Part shown: piece by piece, positions 53,501 through 60,732 of the stretch
How the letters are laid out: each line of letters starts with the position of its first letter
Numbering within the stretch: position 1 is the stretch's first letter
DNA from: DASRAJ01 sp035638255
GTDB lineage: Bacteria; Bacteroidota; Bacteroidia; Chitinophagales; UBA10324
Reading direction: 5' to 3'
Assembly: GCA_035638255.1 (NCBI GenBank)
Contig: DASRAJ010000108.1
Coordinates: forward strand, 1 to 64,000
Length of the DNA: 64,000 nt
Made by a program: the position numbers and the translations under genes
Notes under the pieces: model-generated
The model's input: the letters and a program-made list of their open reading frames with translations, nothing else
What the model was told of the DNA's origin: nothing
The model's database searches: none

Positions 53501-53677
53501 AAAATTTTTATTGAGGTGACTAATTCATTGGGGCAAAGGGTCTTTTCTTCTGAGGAGCATATTTCTTCTTCAGATTGGAAGAAGGAAATTAGCCTGAGCA
53601 ACTTGGCCCGGGGGATATACTTTGTTTCCGTTACCTCAGAAGAAAAGAGAGTCGTGGCGAAGGTGATATTTGAATAA
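50519..53677 (+). CDS. Large secreted PKD/Ig-like protein with T9SS type A sorting domain
   Basis: A 1052-residue protein with a signal peptide (residues 1-28, ending TFAQ). An N-terminal jelly-roll region (about 30-235, YYEDFNGGTPGF...LKLYYSIDGGSTWIQTG...FGVDDIIVVGTY) resembles MAM/lectin-like domains in Bacteroidota proteases and adhesins. Several beta-sandwich units follow, then an Ig-like unit (INVCVGDTATYTTTF) and a PKD domain (about 835-890, INFTDQSTNNPTAWQWFFPGG). Another Ig-like unit and the T9SS domain (ILISPSLSNGNFTIEW to KRVVAKVIFE) end it. The sorting domain has SPSLSNG in place of the common YPNP. Surface or released; ligand unknown. Confidence 0.88.
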   Translation: MKKQITQLVFHTSVLTLLFALPFTRTFAQQTIQLYYEDFNGGTPGFTLNTATNVSNATGPNQWIINSNYSGGGLYQDTPDETQTQSGTIAGAPFSNYLHVYDVNNAGTCSNANYDPNSASDQMAIMNTSFCTLALTDVTLTFFYIGEGNASDNLKLYYSIDGGSTWIQTGQGAYYGQSLWKYEIVTDPAFNNQLDLRFAWRWVNGNGAVASLGFGVDDIIVVGTYDDVNNPVELTITSVSPNPVCQGGYLFIFWDLSAPLCDGTYDILLSNAFGNFSNPTDLGVFNILAGDTSGGIAAIIPSITPPGGCYEVMIVRVSPLPTITGTASICFEVEDCPNVITTLQPVVTYGPDTLCVHSVIEVPFYSTGVYNFNNQYVAELSDASGSFATPTLINSVLDYNTYDPAYGSPPGSVSGLVPDVPDGCGYMVRVRSTAPVATGSPWGPFCIHHCDVTTNYMQDISACISNNVGIDTFVHVDINSWNNNTTYLPGNQFEIQVLSSMTYAILNTGGLGSIASTTSCDVPLHIPGLNQLVGILGSPGVGVYYMRVIATNSSPSWDSLGTLVHLTIGHPDSIPPTITPDDTIVCNNVISGITINPYNAYTMGSQYQWYSPSFNNGQPFIWDYNPLLINWNGAPIGTYWFTVRELNYGCWGPWSDTVYVHVIGIPSQTIAGPINVCVGDTATYTTTFLAGTYYSWTGTLLNIIDTANNEVTIVFDTAGTAHLNLFALNQCGQSNGTKTITVHPLPTPPVITQSNDSLISTSAISYQWYLDGNIIPGATSQVLVISQTGTYVVVISNSNGCHAADTLIVSPFVSFSVPDPIICQKFCINFTDQSTNNPTAWQWFFPGGAPSSSTDQNPANICYNTPGMYDVTLITTNANGNDTLTHPNYITVYPTPPFPTITQNGYVLTCSPAYAYQWQYNSYDIPGATNQSYTVIQSGLYTVKVTDSNGCVNAASKEVLISGIGEVNDESILISPSLSNGNFTIEWLNGLAANKIFIEVTNSLGQRVFSSEEHISSSDWKKEISLSNLARGIYFVSVTSEEKRVVAKVIFE

Positions 53678-53707
53678 TGTGGCTTTGTTCATAGGAAAAA
53701 ATTGAGC

Positions 53708-53746
53708 ATCCCCTCTGTGTCTTCTTTCCGAGGAGACGGAGGGGAT
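53708..53746 (+). terminator. Terminator-like hairpin
   Basis: ATCCCCTC (53708-53715) pairs with GAGGGGAT (53739-53746), and inner GTCTTC with GGAGAC. It is 30 bp after the T9SS gene stop; the trailing sequence is T-rich but not a pure T run. Confidence 0.6.
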
Positions 53747-53921
53747 TTATGTTTGTTCATTCCGCTGTATCGCCAGGTTCCGCAAGGATACGGCGAGGTA
53801 TAAATAAGGTGAGTGCGGTGGTGGGGTGGAAAGTTTGCCCGCACTTCAGTTATTGGTGAGCGGACACAACAACGGCTTGCGCATTTACCAACATGGGATG
53901 TAAAAACTAAACACCCGCAAC

Positions 53922-54572
53922 TTGCCACATCATTCTCAATTTGCATCAATTTTCGCACTGACAGTTTTAACTGTGTTGACGCCGTATGCGCGGAGTGGAA
54001 AAGTTATAATTGATGATAGCCAGCCAAACCATTCAGCAGAAATAAAAAAGATAAAACAACTCTTCGCAGACTGGCAGGAGAACGAAATAAAAGCGGGATA
54101 CTTTTGGGCAAGCGATAGTTGTAATCCTGGCTGGTTCACAAACCACATAATAAAGGAGAACTTTGATAGCATCAAAGGGTTAGTGTATGGGTTACCATCT
54201 GACAGTGAAGAATACACCTTCTCTTTCGCCGACCTGAATAATGACAACAGACTCGATGGGCTCGTTGTTTTTAAGCCGGACCAATGTGACGGTGGCATCA
54301 TAGCACAGTGGATACAATGGCAAGTGTTTTTACTCTCAGCAAAAGACCATTACACGATCACAGACACTATACAGGTAGATAAATTCGCTTCCACTGATTT
54401 TGACAGTTTAGGTTTCTACTGGCTTGATAGCATTAAAACAAATGAGATCTTCGGAACATACAATGAGTTCAAAAAGGATTATGGAAACTCATGGCCTCAC
54501 AGGAGACTCGTGACATTTGACTTTGCAAACAGAAAATTGACTTTCATTGGAGAGGACATTGACATGAAATAA
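53922..54572 (+). CDS. Putative secreted protein of unknown function
   Basis: A 216-residue frame whose first possible start is a TTG at 53922; an in-frame stop (TAA, 53903) lies just upstream and there is no ATG in the first 200 codons. Residues 8-22 are hydrophobic and could form a weak signal peptide (FASIFALTVLTVLTPYA). The body has FSFADLNNDNRLDGLVVF, a DxNxDxxxDG calcium-loop-like motif comparable to that of the protein at 2180, plus Cys in NPGWF and DQCDGG contexts. Coding appearance is good, but the missing ATG and a possibly truncated signal peptide leave the start uncertain; it may be a 5'-damaged gene. Confidence 0.55.
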   Translation: MPHHSQFASIFALTVLTVLTPYARSGKVIIDDSQPNHSAEIKKIKQLFADWQENEIKAGYFWASDSCNPGWFTNHIIKENFDSIKGLVYGLPSDSEEYTFSFADLNNDNRLDGLVVFKPDQCDGGIIAQWIQWQVFLLSAKDHYTITDTIQVDKFASTDFDSLGFYWLDSIKTNEIFGTYNEFKKDYGNSWPHRRLVTFDFANRKLTFIGEDIDMK

Positions 54573-54677
54573 ACAATGTCTTTCGCCCATCTTTCATTAT
54601 TGCCTAAGGGCTGAGGCAAGCCCAAACTAAGTTGACTTGTGCCTTCTGTAACTCTATCAATCAATAATTGAGAACTT

Positions 54678-56726
54678 CTATTGCACGACGATGAGCACAG
54701 GATTTGAAATCTCAGTTGCTGAAGAAACACGAAGGAGATAAATGCCGGATGCAATTTCATTTTGCAGTGAAAAACTTAATTCACCCGATGAAGATTCAAA
54801 ACTCTGCCGCTGTAAAATCTTTCCGGACAAATCGCAGAGTTCAAATTGAAGAGATCTGAAATTACCCTGATCGACCTGAACTGAAAATACTCCACGATTC
54901 GGATTGGGATATACTGAAACTCTCAATGGGACTGCCGTTGAGACAGGAGAAATGCCTGTTGGAATTGCGAATGTTACTTTAATCACACTTGTGTCGCGAA
55001 AAATTTTCACTCCATGCAACGTGATCAGGCCGCCTGAATACAATAATGAGTCCTGCTGCACTAATAACTCATGATGCTCATCTCTCCAATAAATCCACGC
55101 CCCCACCGGCACAACAAAATTTTGCAGCCGCCGCAGCGTGACATCCGTGATGCAGGTATCCGGAGCTGGGACAGTTGAGAAATAAGTTTGAAGGTCATTC
55201 ATGAACACAGCGATTTGATAATGATCGGTGTCATCAGTGATCACATCATTCCAGTCCAAAAAACCATTGATGGTGCCGAGTGAATCGCCGTTGTCAAAAT
55301 GGCCGTCACCCGGATTATTATTGACGGAGCAATTACTAAAAGCGGGGAAAGAAACATTCCGGTGATAGCGGAAAAGATTCGGCGCAAATATCCACTGCTG
55401 TCCTACTCCACTGTGATTTCTTCCATCCCAATAGTAATATCCGCCAAGCCGGTTTGCATTCACCGAATCATAATACGGAATCTTTTCTGCCCAGCCCACC
55501 ATAGTATCTCTCTTTCCATTGATGGCAAACAAAAGCGGTACGTCGTCATTCGCATGCTGATGTGCCAGCCATCCGCCATTAAGGAGATCATAAGTGCTTG
55601 CACCTAAATTGGTAAACAGGTTTGTGGCAACTGTTCCGAGCAAGGTGTCAATGCGAAGACGGCCGGGCATTCCCTCGTTGTAGTTGTTTGTAACATCCGG
55701 ATCGTGTAAAAAGCTCAGATCAAATTTCGGGACTTTCAAACTCGCAGCAGCAATGCGTGAAGGATTTGTAAGTGAACAGAAAAAAGCACCCGAAGCTCCG
55801 GCGCTCACACCGTTAAAATAAATACTGTTGGTGTCAACCGGTAAATTTCTGATCGCCCAATCAATGGTGAACTCGAGCCGCTCCAGCGCATAATCATGAT
55901 TGAGTCCTGAGACCGGCGGTGAGTTGAGGTGAGAGAAAATATCATACTGCTCATTGTAACCAAACCAGGTAGAGCTCTCGTCATTGGGCAACCAATCGTC
56001 AACACCGATGCGGTACTCATTGGGTACAGTGCCTGAAGTAAGACCTGACAAAAAATTGGATCCGCCACCTGATAGTCGTATCGTGAGCGGATGGGGAACT
56101 GTTCCTGATCTGTACACAGCAATATTGAATGGATAAGAACCCACATTCACCATCTGTGGAAACAATGCGGTAGCAGTGAGTGACGTAAACAAAACATACA
56201 CCTCCACAAAATGATTGTTCACGTTAATTGAATCCTGAAAAACGGGCCGCGGGCGTTCAATAATTTCTGCAACAGCATTGATCAGAGAATTCTCACCGGG
56301 AATAATTGTGGTGTCTTCTACACCACTGCTTTCCGTAGTAAGTGCATAGTAGAAATTTCCGTTTTGCTGAGAGGTTGCAACGAACAATCCGGTCGTGTTA
56401 TCCAGGAAATTTCCCTCAGAGTCTATTTTGAGAAAATAAGTTTGCGACTTAACCTGGCTCAAGCGTTTGTTGAGTGAAGAACTATCACGAACAGCACCGA
56501 GGTATTGACAGTTAATTAAATCACTTCCGTGCAGAATTGGAGAAGAAGATTTGTAGAGGTGGTATTCATTTCCTGTTGAAGGTAAATTCGCCCACGTGCA
56601 AAATACCTGTCCGTTTTTGGAGGATACATTTAAGCCGCTGACGGAAGTTGCTGAAAGCAGATTTGCCTGAGAAATGAAAAAAAGAAGGAGCAGAATTTTA
56701 AGTCGCATAGCAGAAATGTGTTTCAT
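54678..56726 (-). CDS. Secreted alpha/beta hydrolase with T9SS type A sorting domain
   Basis: A 682-residue protein; either ATG 56726 or the ATG at 56708 (MRLKILLLLFFISQ) can open the signal peptide. Residues about 25-120 are a fibronectin-like domain (SGLNVSSKNGQVFCTWANLP). A prolyl-oligopeptidase/esterase-type domain covers about 150-560, with the nucleophile elbow GVSAGAS (NGVSAGASGAFFC, about residue 305) and a possible acid/base region in NGKRDTMVGWAEKIP and WDGRNHSGVGQQW. The C-terminus (VSVYPNPNRGVFSVQV to EISNPVLIVVQ) is a T9SS domain. It is probably a surface or released peptidase or esterase; substrate unknown. Confidence 0.83.
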   Translation of the reverse strand: MKHISAMRLKILLLLFFISQANLLSATSVSGLNVSSKNGQVFCTWANLPSTGNEYHLYKSSSPILHGSDLINCQYLGAVRDSSSLNKRLSQVKSQTYFLKIDSEGNFLDNTTGLFVATSQQNGNFYYALTTESSGVEDTTIIPGENSLINAVAEIIERPRPVFQDSINVNNHFVEVYVLFTSLTATALFPQMVNVGSYPFNIAVYRSGTVPHPLTIRLSGGGSNFLSGLTSGTVPNEYRIGVDDWLPNDESSTWFGYNEQYDIFSHLNSPPVSGLNHDYALERLEFTIDWAIRNLPVDTNSIYFNGVSAGASGAFFCSLTNPSRIAAASLKVPKFDLSFLHDPDVTNNYNEGMPGRLRIDTLLGTVATNLFTNLGASTYDLLNGGWLAHQHANDDVPLLFAINGKRDTMVGWAEKIPYYDSVNANRLGGYYYWDGRNHSGVGQQWIFAPNLFRYHRNVSFPAFSNCSVNNNPGDGHFDNGDSLGTINGFLDWNDVITDDTDHYQIAVFMNDLQTYFSTVPAPDTCITDVTLRRLQNFVVPVGAWIYWRDEHHELLVQQDSLLYSGGLITLHGVKIFRDTSVIKVTFAIPTGISPVSTAVPLRVSVYPNPNRGVFSVQVDQGNFRSLQFELCDLSGKILQRQSFESSSGELSFSLQNEIASGIYLLRVSSATEISNPVLIVVQ

Positions 56727-57082
56727 TCATGAATTCATAGCACGATAAACTTAGAAAATATTTTTGAGTTTCATAGCCCGATAATTTATTGAAGCCATTT
56801 ATACAGAAAACACACTATGAGAGTGCATTTAACATGCCGGATGTGATGACAAAAGTCCCGTTTTCATGACGGAAAGATGAAACGGTCCTGAAAGTCCAGT
56901 CAGCAGGAGAGAATCATTGCTAATTCAATTCGGAATCACGCCGTACTGTTGAAGCAACCGCCCCGTCAGCAAAGTACTATACGAGTCTTCCTCCGGGGCG
57001 TTAGCGGGCAGTGCAGGCGGGCAATGGCGTGTTGTTCACCGGCGTTTTCGGACAACTTCATACCGCACAGCCGCTCATAATT
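56727..57082. other. 356-bp gap with GC-rich hairpin
   Basis: The gap between the hydrolase gene and the ugd stop contains no credible gene. CGCCCCG (56959-56965) pairs with CGGGGCG (56994-57000). The segment 56940-57060 is visibly more G+C-rich than its surroundings, with GCGGGC and GGCGGGC motifs. It may include the ugd terminator or a decayed foreign fragment; neither is shown. Confidence 0.4.
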
Positions 57083-58456
57083 TTACTTAGCAACCTCATG
57101 TTTTTCTGCAACACTTTTTGGAGCGACTGTTCTTCTTCCAACGCTGTTGTAATAAAATCCGCATTGCTCAAGCTGATCGAGGTTGTAAAGATTTCTTCCG
57201 TCGAAGATCACTTTCTCTTTCATCAATGAGCCGATCTTATCAAAATCCACCGTGCGGAACAAGCTCCATTCAGTGAGAATCATTAATGCATCAGAATCAA
57301 TTAAACAGGCATAAGCATCATTACAATATTCAATCCTGTCACCAAAAATCTTTTGAAGGTTTCCAAGGGCTTCAGGATCGTATACGGAAACTTTACAGTT
57401 ATGTTCAAGCAATTCTTTAATAATGTAAAGAGCAGGTGCTTCGCGAATGTCATCGGTGTTCGGCTTGAAGGCAATGCCCCAGATGGCGATCTTCTTTCCT
57501 GTCCAACCGTCTTTGCCCGATGAGTAGGGATCACGATGCGAAAAATAGTCATCCATCTTCTCAATCAATATCGTTCGCTGGCGTTCATTCACTTTCATTA
57601 CCGCGTTAAGAATCTTCATTTCATACCCTGCATCATCGGCCGCTCTGGCTAATGCTTTCACGTCTTTCGGAAAACAACTTCCGCCATAGCCAACTCCGGG
57701 AAATAAAAATCGCTTGCCGATTCGTGCATCGCCCCCAAGCGCTCTGCGCACCATGTCCACATCACAGCCGAGCAATTCGCAGAGGTTTGCTATATCATTC
57801 ATGAAAGAAATACGCGCGGCGAGGTATGAGTTCGCTGCGTACTTGGTCATCTCGGCAGATCGTTCATCCATAAATAAAATCGGATTGCCCTGCCGAACGA
57901 ATGGCTCATACAATTGCTCCATTACTTTTCGCGCCCGCTCCGAAGAGGTTCCCACAACAACCCGGTCGGGCTTCATGAAATCTTCTACGGCAATTCCCTC
58001 CCTCAAAAATTCAGGATTGCTCACTACATCGAAATCTGCTTTTGCATTTGCTGAAATTGCTTCATGAACTTTCTCTGTAGTACCCACCGGTACCGTGCTT
58101 TTGTCAACGATGATTTTATATTCTGAAATGAGTTTGCCAATGTCGTATGCTGCATTGAGCACATACGAGAGATCAGCGCTGCCGTCTTCATCTTCAGGAG
58201 TGGGAAGAGCGAGGAAGAGCACGCGGGCATTCTTCACCGCTTCTTCCAGTGACGTGGTGAAATGCAAACGCCCTTGTTTTAAATTGCGATCATACAGCAG
58301 CTCGAGATCCGGCTCAAAGATGGTGAGCTTGCCGTTTTTCAGTGAGCGAACTTTCTCTTCATTGATGTCAACACAGATCACATCATTGCCCATTTCAGCG
58401 AAACAAGTTCCTGTTACGAGTCCAACATATCCGGTGCCTATTACTGCGATGTTCAT
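57083..58456 (-). CDS. ugd: UDP-glucose 6-dehydrogenase
   Basis: A 457-residue NAD-dependent enzyme that oxidises UDP-glucose to UDP-glucuronate for polysaccharide and LPS precursors. The N-terminal Rossmann motif GTGYVG is at 7-12 and the catalytic C261 in GGSCFPKD. K205 (MTKYAANSYLA) and the C-terminal NAD-related domain (WGIAFKPNTDDIREAP) are present. Length is normal for the family. It lies upstream, on the same strand, of nothing else closely linked; the DegT/StrS aminotransferase gene 116 bp away, also on the minus strand, suggests a sugar-nucleotide pathway. Confidence 0.96.
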   Translation of the reverse strand: MNIAVIGTGYVGLVTGTCFAEMGNDVICVDINEEKVRSLKNGKLTIFEPDLELLYDRNLKQGRLHFTTSLEEAVKNARVLFLALPTPEDEDGSADLSYVLNAAYDIGKLISEYKIIVDKSTVPVGTTEKVHEAISANAKADFDVVSNPEFLREGIAVEDFMKPDRVVVGTSSERARKVMEQLYEPFVRQGNPILFMDERSAEMTKYAANSYLAARISFMNDIANLCELLGCDVDMVRRALGGDARIGKRFLFPGVGYGGSCFPKDVKALARAADDAGYEMKILNAVMKVNERQRTILIEKMDDYFSHRDPYSSGKDGWTGKKIAIWGIAFKPNTDDIREAPALYIIKELLEHNCKVSVYDPEALGNLQKIFGDRIEYCNDAYACLIDSDALMILTEWSLFRTVDFDKIGSLMKEKVIFDGRNLYNLDQLEQCGFYYNSVGRRTVAPKSVAEKHEVAK

Positions 58457-58486
58457 TTTTTAAATTGCTTTATTGCTACATGGTTA

Positions 58487-58545
58487 AATGGCTAAATGGC
58501 TCGACGGAGTAATGCTTTCGATTGCATAAAAACAATTTAGCCATT
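58487..58545. repeat. AATGGCTAAAT inverted-repeat hairpin, copy 3
   Basis: AATGGCTAAAT (58487-58497) and ATTTAGCCATT (58535-58545) enclose 37 unrelated bases between the aminotransferase and ugd genes. Further out, TGGTTAAATGG and CCATTTGACCA extend the pairing. Confidence 0.75.
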
Positions 58546-58572
58546 AAGCCATTTGACCATTGCTTTTTTTGA

Positions 58573-59715
58573 TCAATTATAAAAACTCAAAACGTTCTCA
58601 GTAATATAATTCAATTGCTCCTCATCAAGTTCTGTGTGCATCGGCAAACTAACCACGCGATCACTGAGCCAGTAACTATTTTTTAAATCTCCGCTGATCT
58701 TTGCCTTCCCTTCGAATGCTTTTTGAGCATGGCAAAGAACCGGATAATAAATCATGGAAGGAATATTTCTCTCCTTCAGAAATTCCACCAGCTCGTTTCT
58801 TTTCTCCCCGACAATTAAAGTGTACTGATGAAACACATGCTTCACATTCGCTGCACGAAACGGAGTTTTGATTTTCCGGTGATCAGCAAAAGCCAGGTCA
58901 TAAAAATCTGCCGCGTTTCTTCTTGCATCAATGTATTCATCAAGATGGTTCAGCTTCACTCTTAAAACTGCAGCCTGAATGGTATCGAGCCTGGAGTTGA
59001 CTCCAATCGTATGATGGTAGTAACGGATACGTTGGCCGTGATTGGCGATCATCTTCAATTTCCCGGCGAGTACATCGTCATTCGTCATCAGCGCACCGCC
59101 ATCACCATAGCATCCTAAATTTTTGGAAGGAAAGAATGATGTGGTGCCGATCTCAGTCATAGTTCCCGTCTTCTTCACAACACCATTCGAAAATTTGTGT
59201 TCACCACCAATTGCCTGTGCGTTGTCTTCAATGATCGGAATCCTGTATTTCTTTCCAAGCGCGATCAACGATTCCATGTCGCAACTTTGTCCATAGAGAT
59301 GAACGGGAATAATCGCTTTCGTTTTTGATGTAATTGCCTTCTCCACTTCATTCGCTTCAATGTTGAATGTTTTTGGATTCACATCAATGAACACAGCAGA
59401 AAGCTTTAACAGCGCAATTACTTCGGCGGTGGCAAAGTAGGTGAATGAAGGGCAGATCACTTCATCACCCGGTTGAAGGCCGAGCGCCATCATCGCGATT
59501 TGCAATGCATCTGTTCCGTTAGCGCAGGGAATCACGTGCTTTACCCCCAGATAACTTTCCAGCTCGCGCGCGAAATCCTGAACGGGCTTTCCTCCAATGA
59601 AAGCTGCAGAATCCACCACTTCCTGCAGGGAGTGGTCAATGTCAGTTTTGATCTTCCGGTATTGTGTATTCAGATCAACCATTTCAATTTTACGCATTGC
59701 GATAGTACTACTCAT
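58573..59715 (-). CDS. DegT/DnrJ/EryC1/StrS family aminotransferase
   Basis: A 380-residue PLP enzyme of the sugar aminotransferase (AHBA synthase/StrS) type. K198 in FFPSKNLGCYGDGG forms the Schiff base, D164 (IIEDNAQ) binds the pyridine nitrogen, and CANGTDALQ (64-72) binds phosphate. The VHLYGQ motif is also present. Such enzymes aminate keto sugars for LPS, O-antigen or glycoprotein glycans. ATG 59715 is used; starts at codons 7 and 12 are equally possible by sequence. Close to ugd and near waaA, it is likely part of envelope carbohydrate synthesis. Confidence 0.93.
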   Translation of the reverse strand: MSSTIAMRKIEMVDLNTQYRKIKTDIDHSLQEVVDSAAFIGGKPVQDFARELESYLGVKHVIPCANGTDALQIAMMALGLQPGDEVICPSFTYFATAEVIALLKLSAVFIDVNPKTFNIEANEVEKAITSKTKAIIPVHLYGQSCDMESLIALGKKYRIPIIEDNAQAIGGEHKFSNGVVKKTGTMTEIGTTSFFPSKNLGCYGDGGALMTNDDVLAGKLKMIANHGQRIRYYHHTIGVNSRLDTIQAAVLRVKLNHLDEYIDARRNAADFYDLAFADHRKIKTPFRAANVKHVFHQYTLIVGEKRNELVEFLKERNIPSMIYYPVLCHAQKAFEGKAKISGDLKNSYWLSDRVVSLPMHTELDEEQLNYITENVLSFYN

Positions 59716-59866
59716 TAGCCAGGTGACTCCCTTGGAGGCGGGGTAAAGATAGGCTGCGGAAGAAGAATAGTTCGGCGCTTATTGCAGGGCAGTAGTTTCA
59801 TGTCATTTGATTGCCATTTCATTCCTGTATAACGGTCAAATTGAGAATCGAACAATTGATTTGCTC

Positions 59867-59874
59867 TACATTTG
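59867..59874 (+). promoter_or_regulatory. Candidate -7 box TACATTTG abutting the ATG at 59880
   Basis: TACATTTG matches TAnnTTTG and lies five bases before the ATG. As at ispG and the MlaE-like gene, this predicts an mRNA with little or no 5' leader. Confidence 0.45.
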
Positions 59875-59879
59875 TCGGG

Positions 59880-60644
59880 ATGCGAAAAATACTTTTCGTC
59901 TTTGCCGTTCTGATTTGTGAGGAAAATAATCCTGCTTACTCACAATCGAGGACCAACATCGCTGACACCATCGTAAATACAAAGCTGCTCAGCTTGGGTT
60001 ACGCATTTCAAATTCCAATGGCAGACATGGCGAATCGCTTCGGAAGCAATAATAGCATCAGCGCAAGTTTTACTTTTAAGATGGTTCATAATTTTATGCT
60101 GGGCGTGGAAGGAAATGTTCTCTTTGGCGGTAACATTAAGGAAGATACCATCCTCGACAACTTATTTACATCACAGGGATTTTTGATTGGCACTAATGGA
60201 CTGGCGGAGTCGGTGATCTTGTTCGAAAGAGGATTTTCTTTTTGGGGTAAATTCGGAAAGCTGTTTCCTGTTTTCAATTCGAATCCTAATTCAGGATTGA
60301 ACGTGATGATCGGCGCAGGTTTTCTCCAGCACAAGATAAAAATTGAAGATCCCGAAAAAGCAGTGCCGTACGTTGATGGCGCTTACGCGAAAGGTTATGA
60401 TCGCCTCACAAATGGTTTTGCCATTTCTCAATATATCGGTTTCCTTCATCTCGATCGCCGGAGGCTTAAAAACTTTAACGCGGGTATTGAGCTTGCGGAA
60501 GCGTTCACACAGAATCGCCGCGACATTAATTTCGATCAGATGAAGAAAGATGACTCGATGCGGCTCGACATGCTGCTCAGCTTCAGGTTCTCCTGGATTC
60601 TTCCCTTTTATGGTAAAGGCGAACAACGCTTTTATACTCACTGA
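59880..60644 (+). CDS. Outer-membrane-like beta-barrel protein, function unknown
   Basis: A 254-residue protein; ATG 59880 (MRKILFVFAVLIC) gives a signal peptide, while an in-frame start at 59811 does not. The body alternates polar and hydrophobic residues, with strands such as KLLSLGYAFQIPMAD, NSISASFTFKMVHNFMLGVEGNVLFGG, LNVMIGAGFLQHKIKI and SMRLDMLLSFRFSWILPFYG, which fits a small outer-membrane barrel of eight to ten strands. The family is not named. The last residues before the stop include ERFYTH. It may act with the LPS genes nearby, but context is weak. Confidence 0.7.
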   Translation: MRKILFVFAVLICEENNPAYSQSRTNIADTIVNTKLLSLGYAFQIPMADMANRFGSNNSISASFTFKMVHNFMLGVEGNVLFGGNIKEDTILDNLFTSQGFLIGTNGLAESVILFERGFSFWGKFGKLFPVFNSNPNSGLNVMIGAGFLQHKIKIEDPEKAVPYVDGAYAKGYDRLTNGFAISQYIGFLHLDRRRLKNFNAGIELAEAFTQNRRDINFDQMKKDDSMRLDMLLSFRFSWILPFYGKGEQRFYTH

Positions 60645-60649
60645 AAATT

Positions 60650-60727
60650 ACGATACACGATACACGTAATACGATTCACGATTCATGTAACACGATTCAC
60701 GATTCTCGTAACACGATACTCGATTTC
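60650..60727. repeat. 21-bp tandem repeat of ACGATTC units
   Basis: Units of 19 bp plus a 2-bp link run 60650-60668, 60671-60689 and 60692-60710, followed by a partial fourth from 60713. Two are ACGATTCACGATTCATGTA and ACGATTCACGATTCTCGTA. The ACGATTC heptamer is the reverse complement of the GAATCGT units of the array at 19784. The tract fills the gap between the barrel gene and waaA. Confidence 0.75.
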
Positions 60728-60732
60728 CTCGC

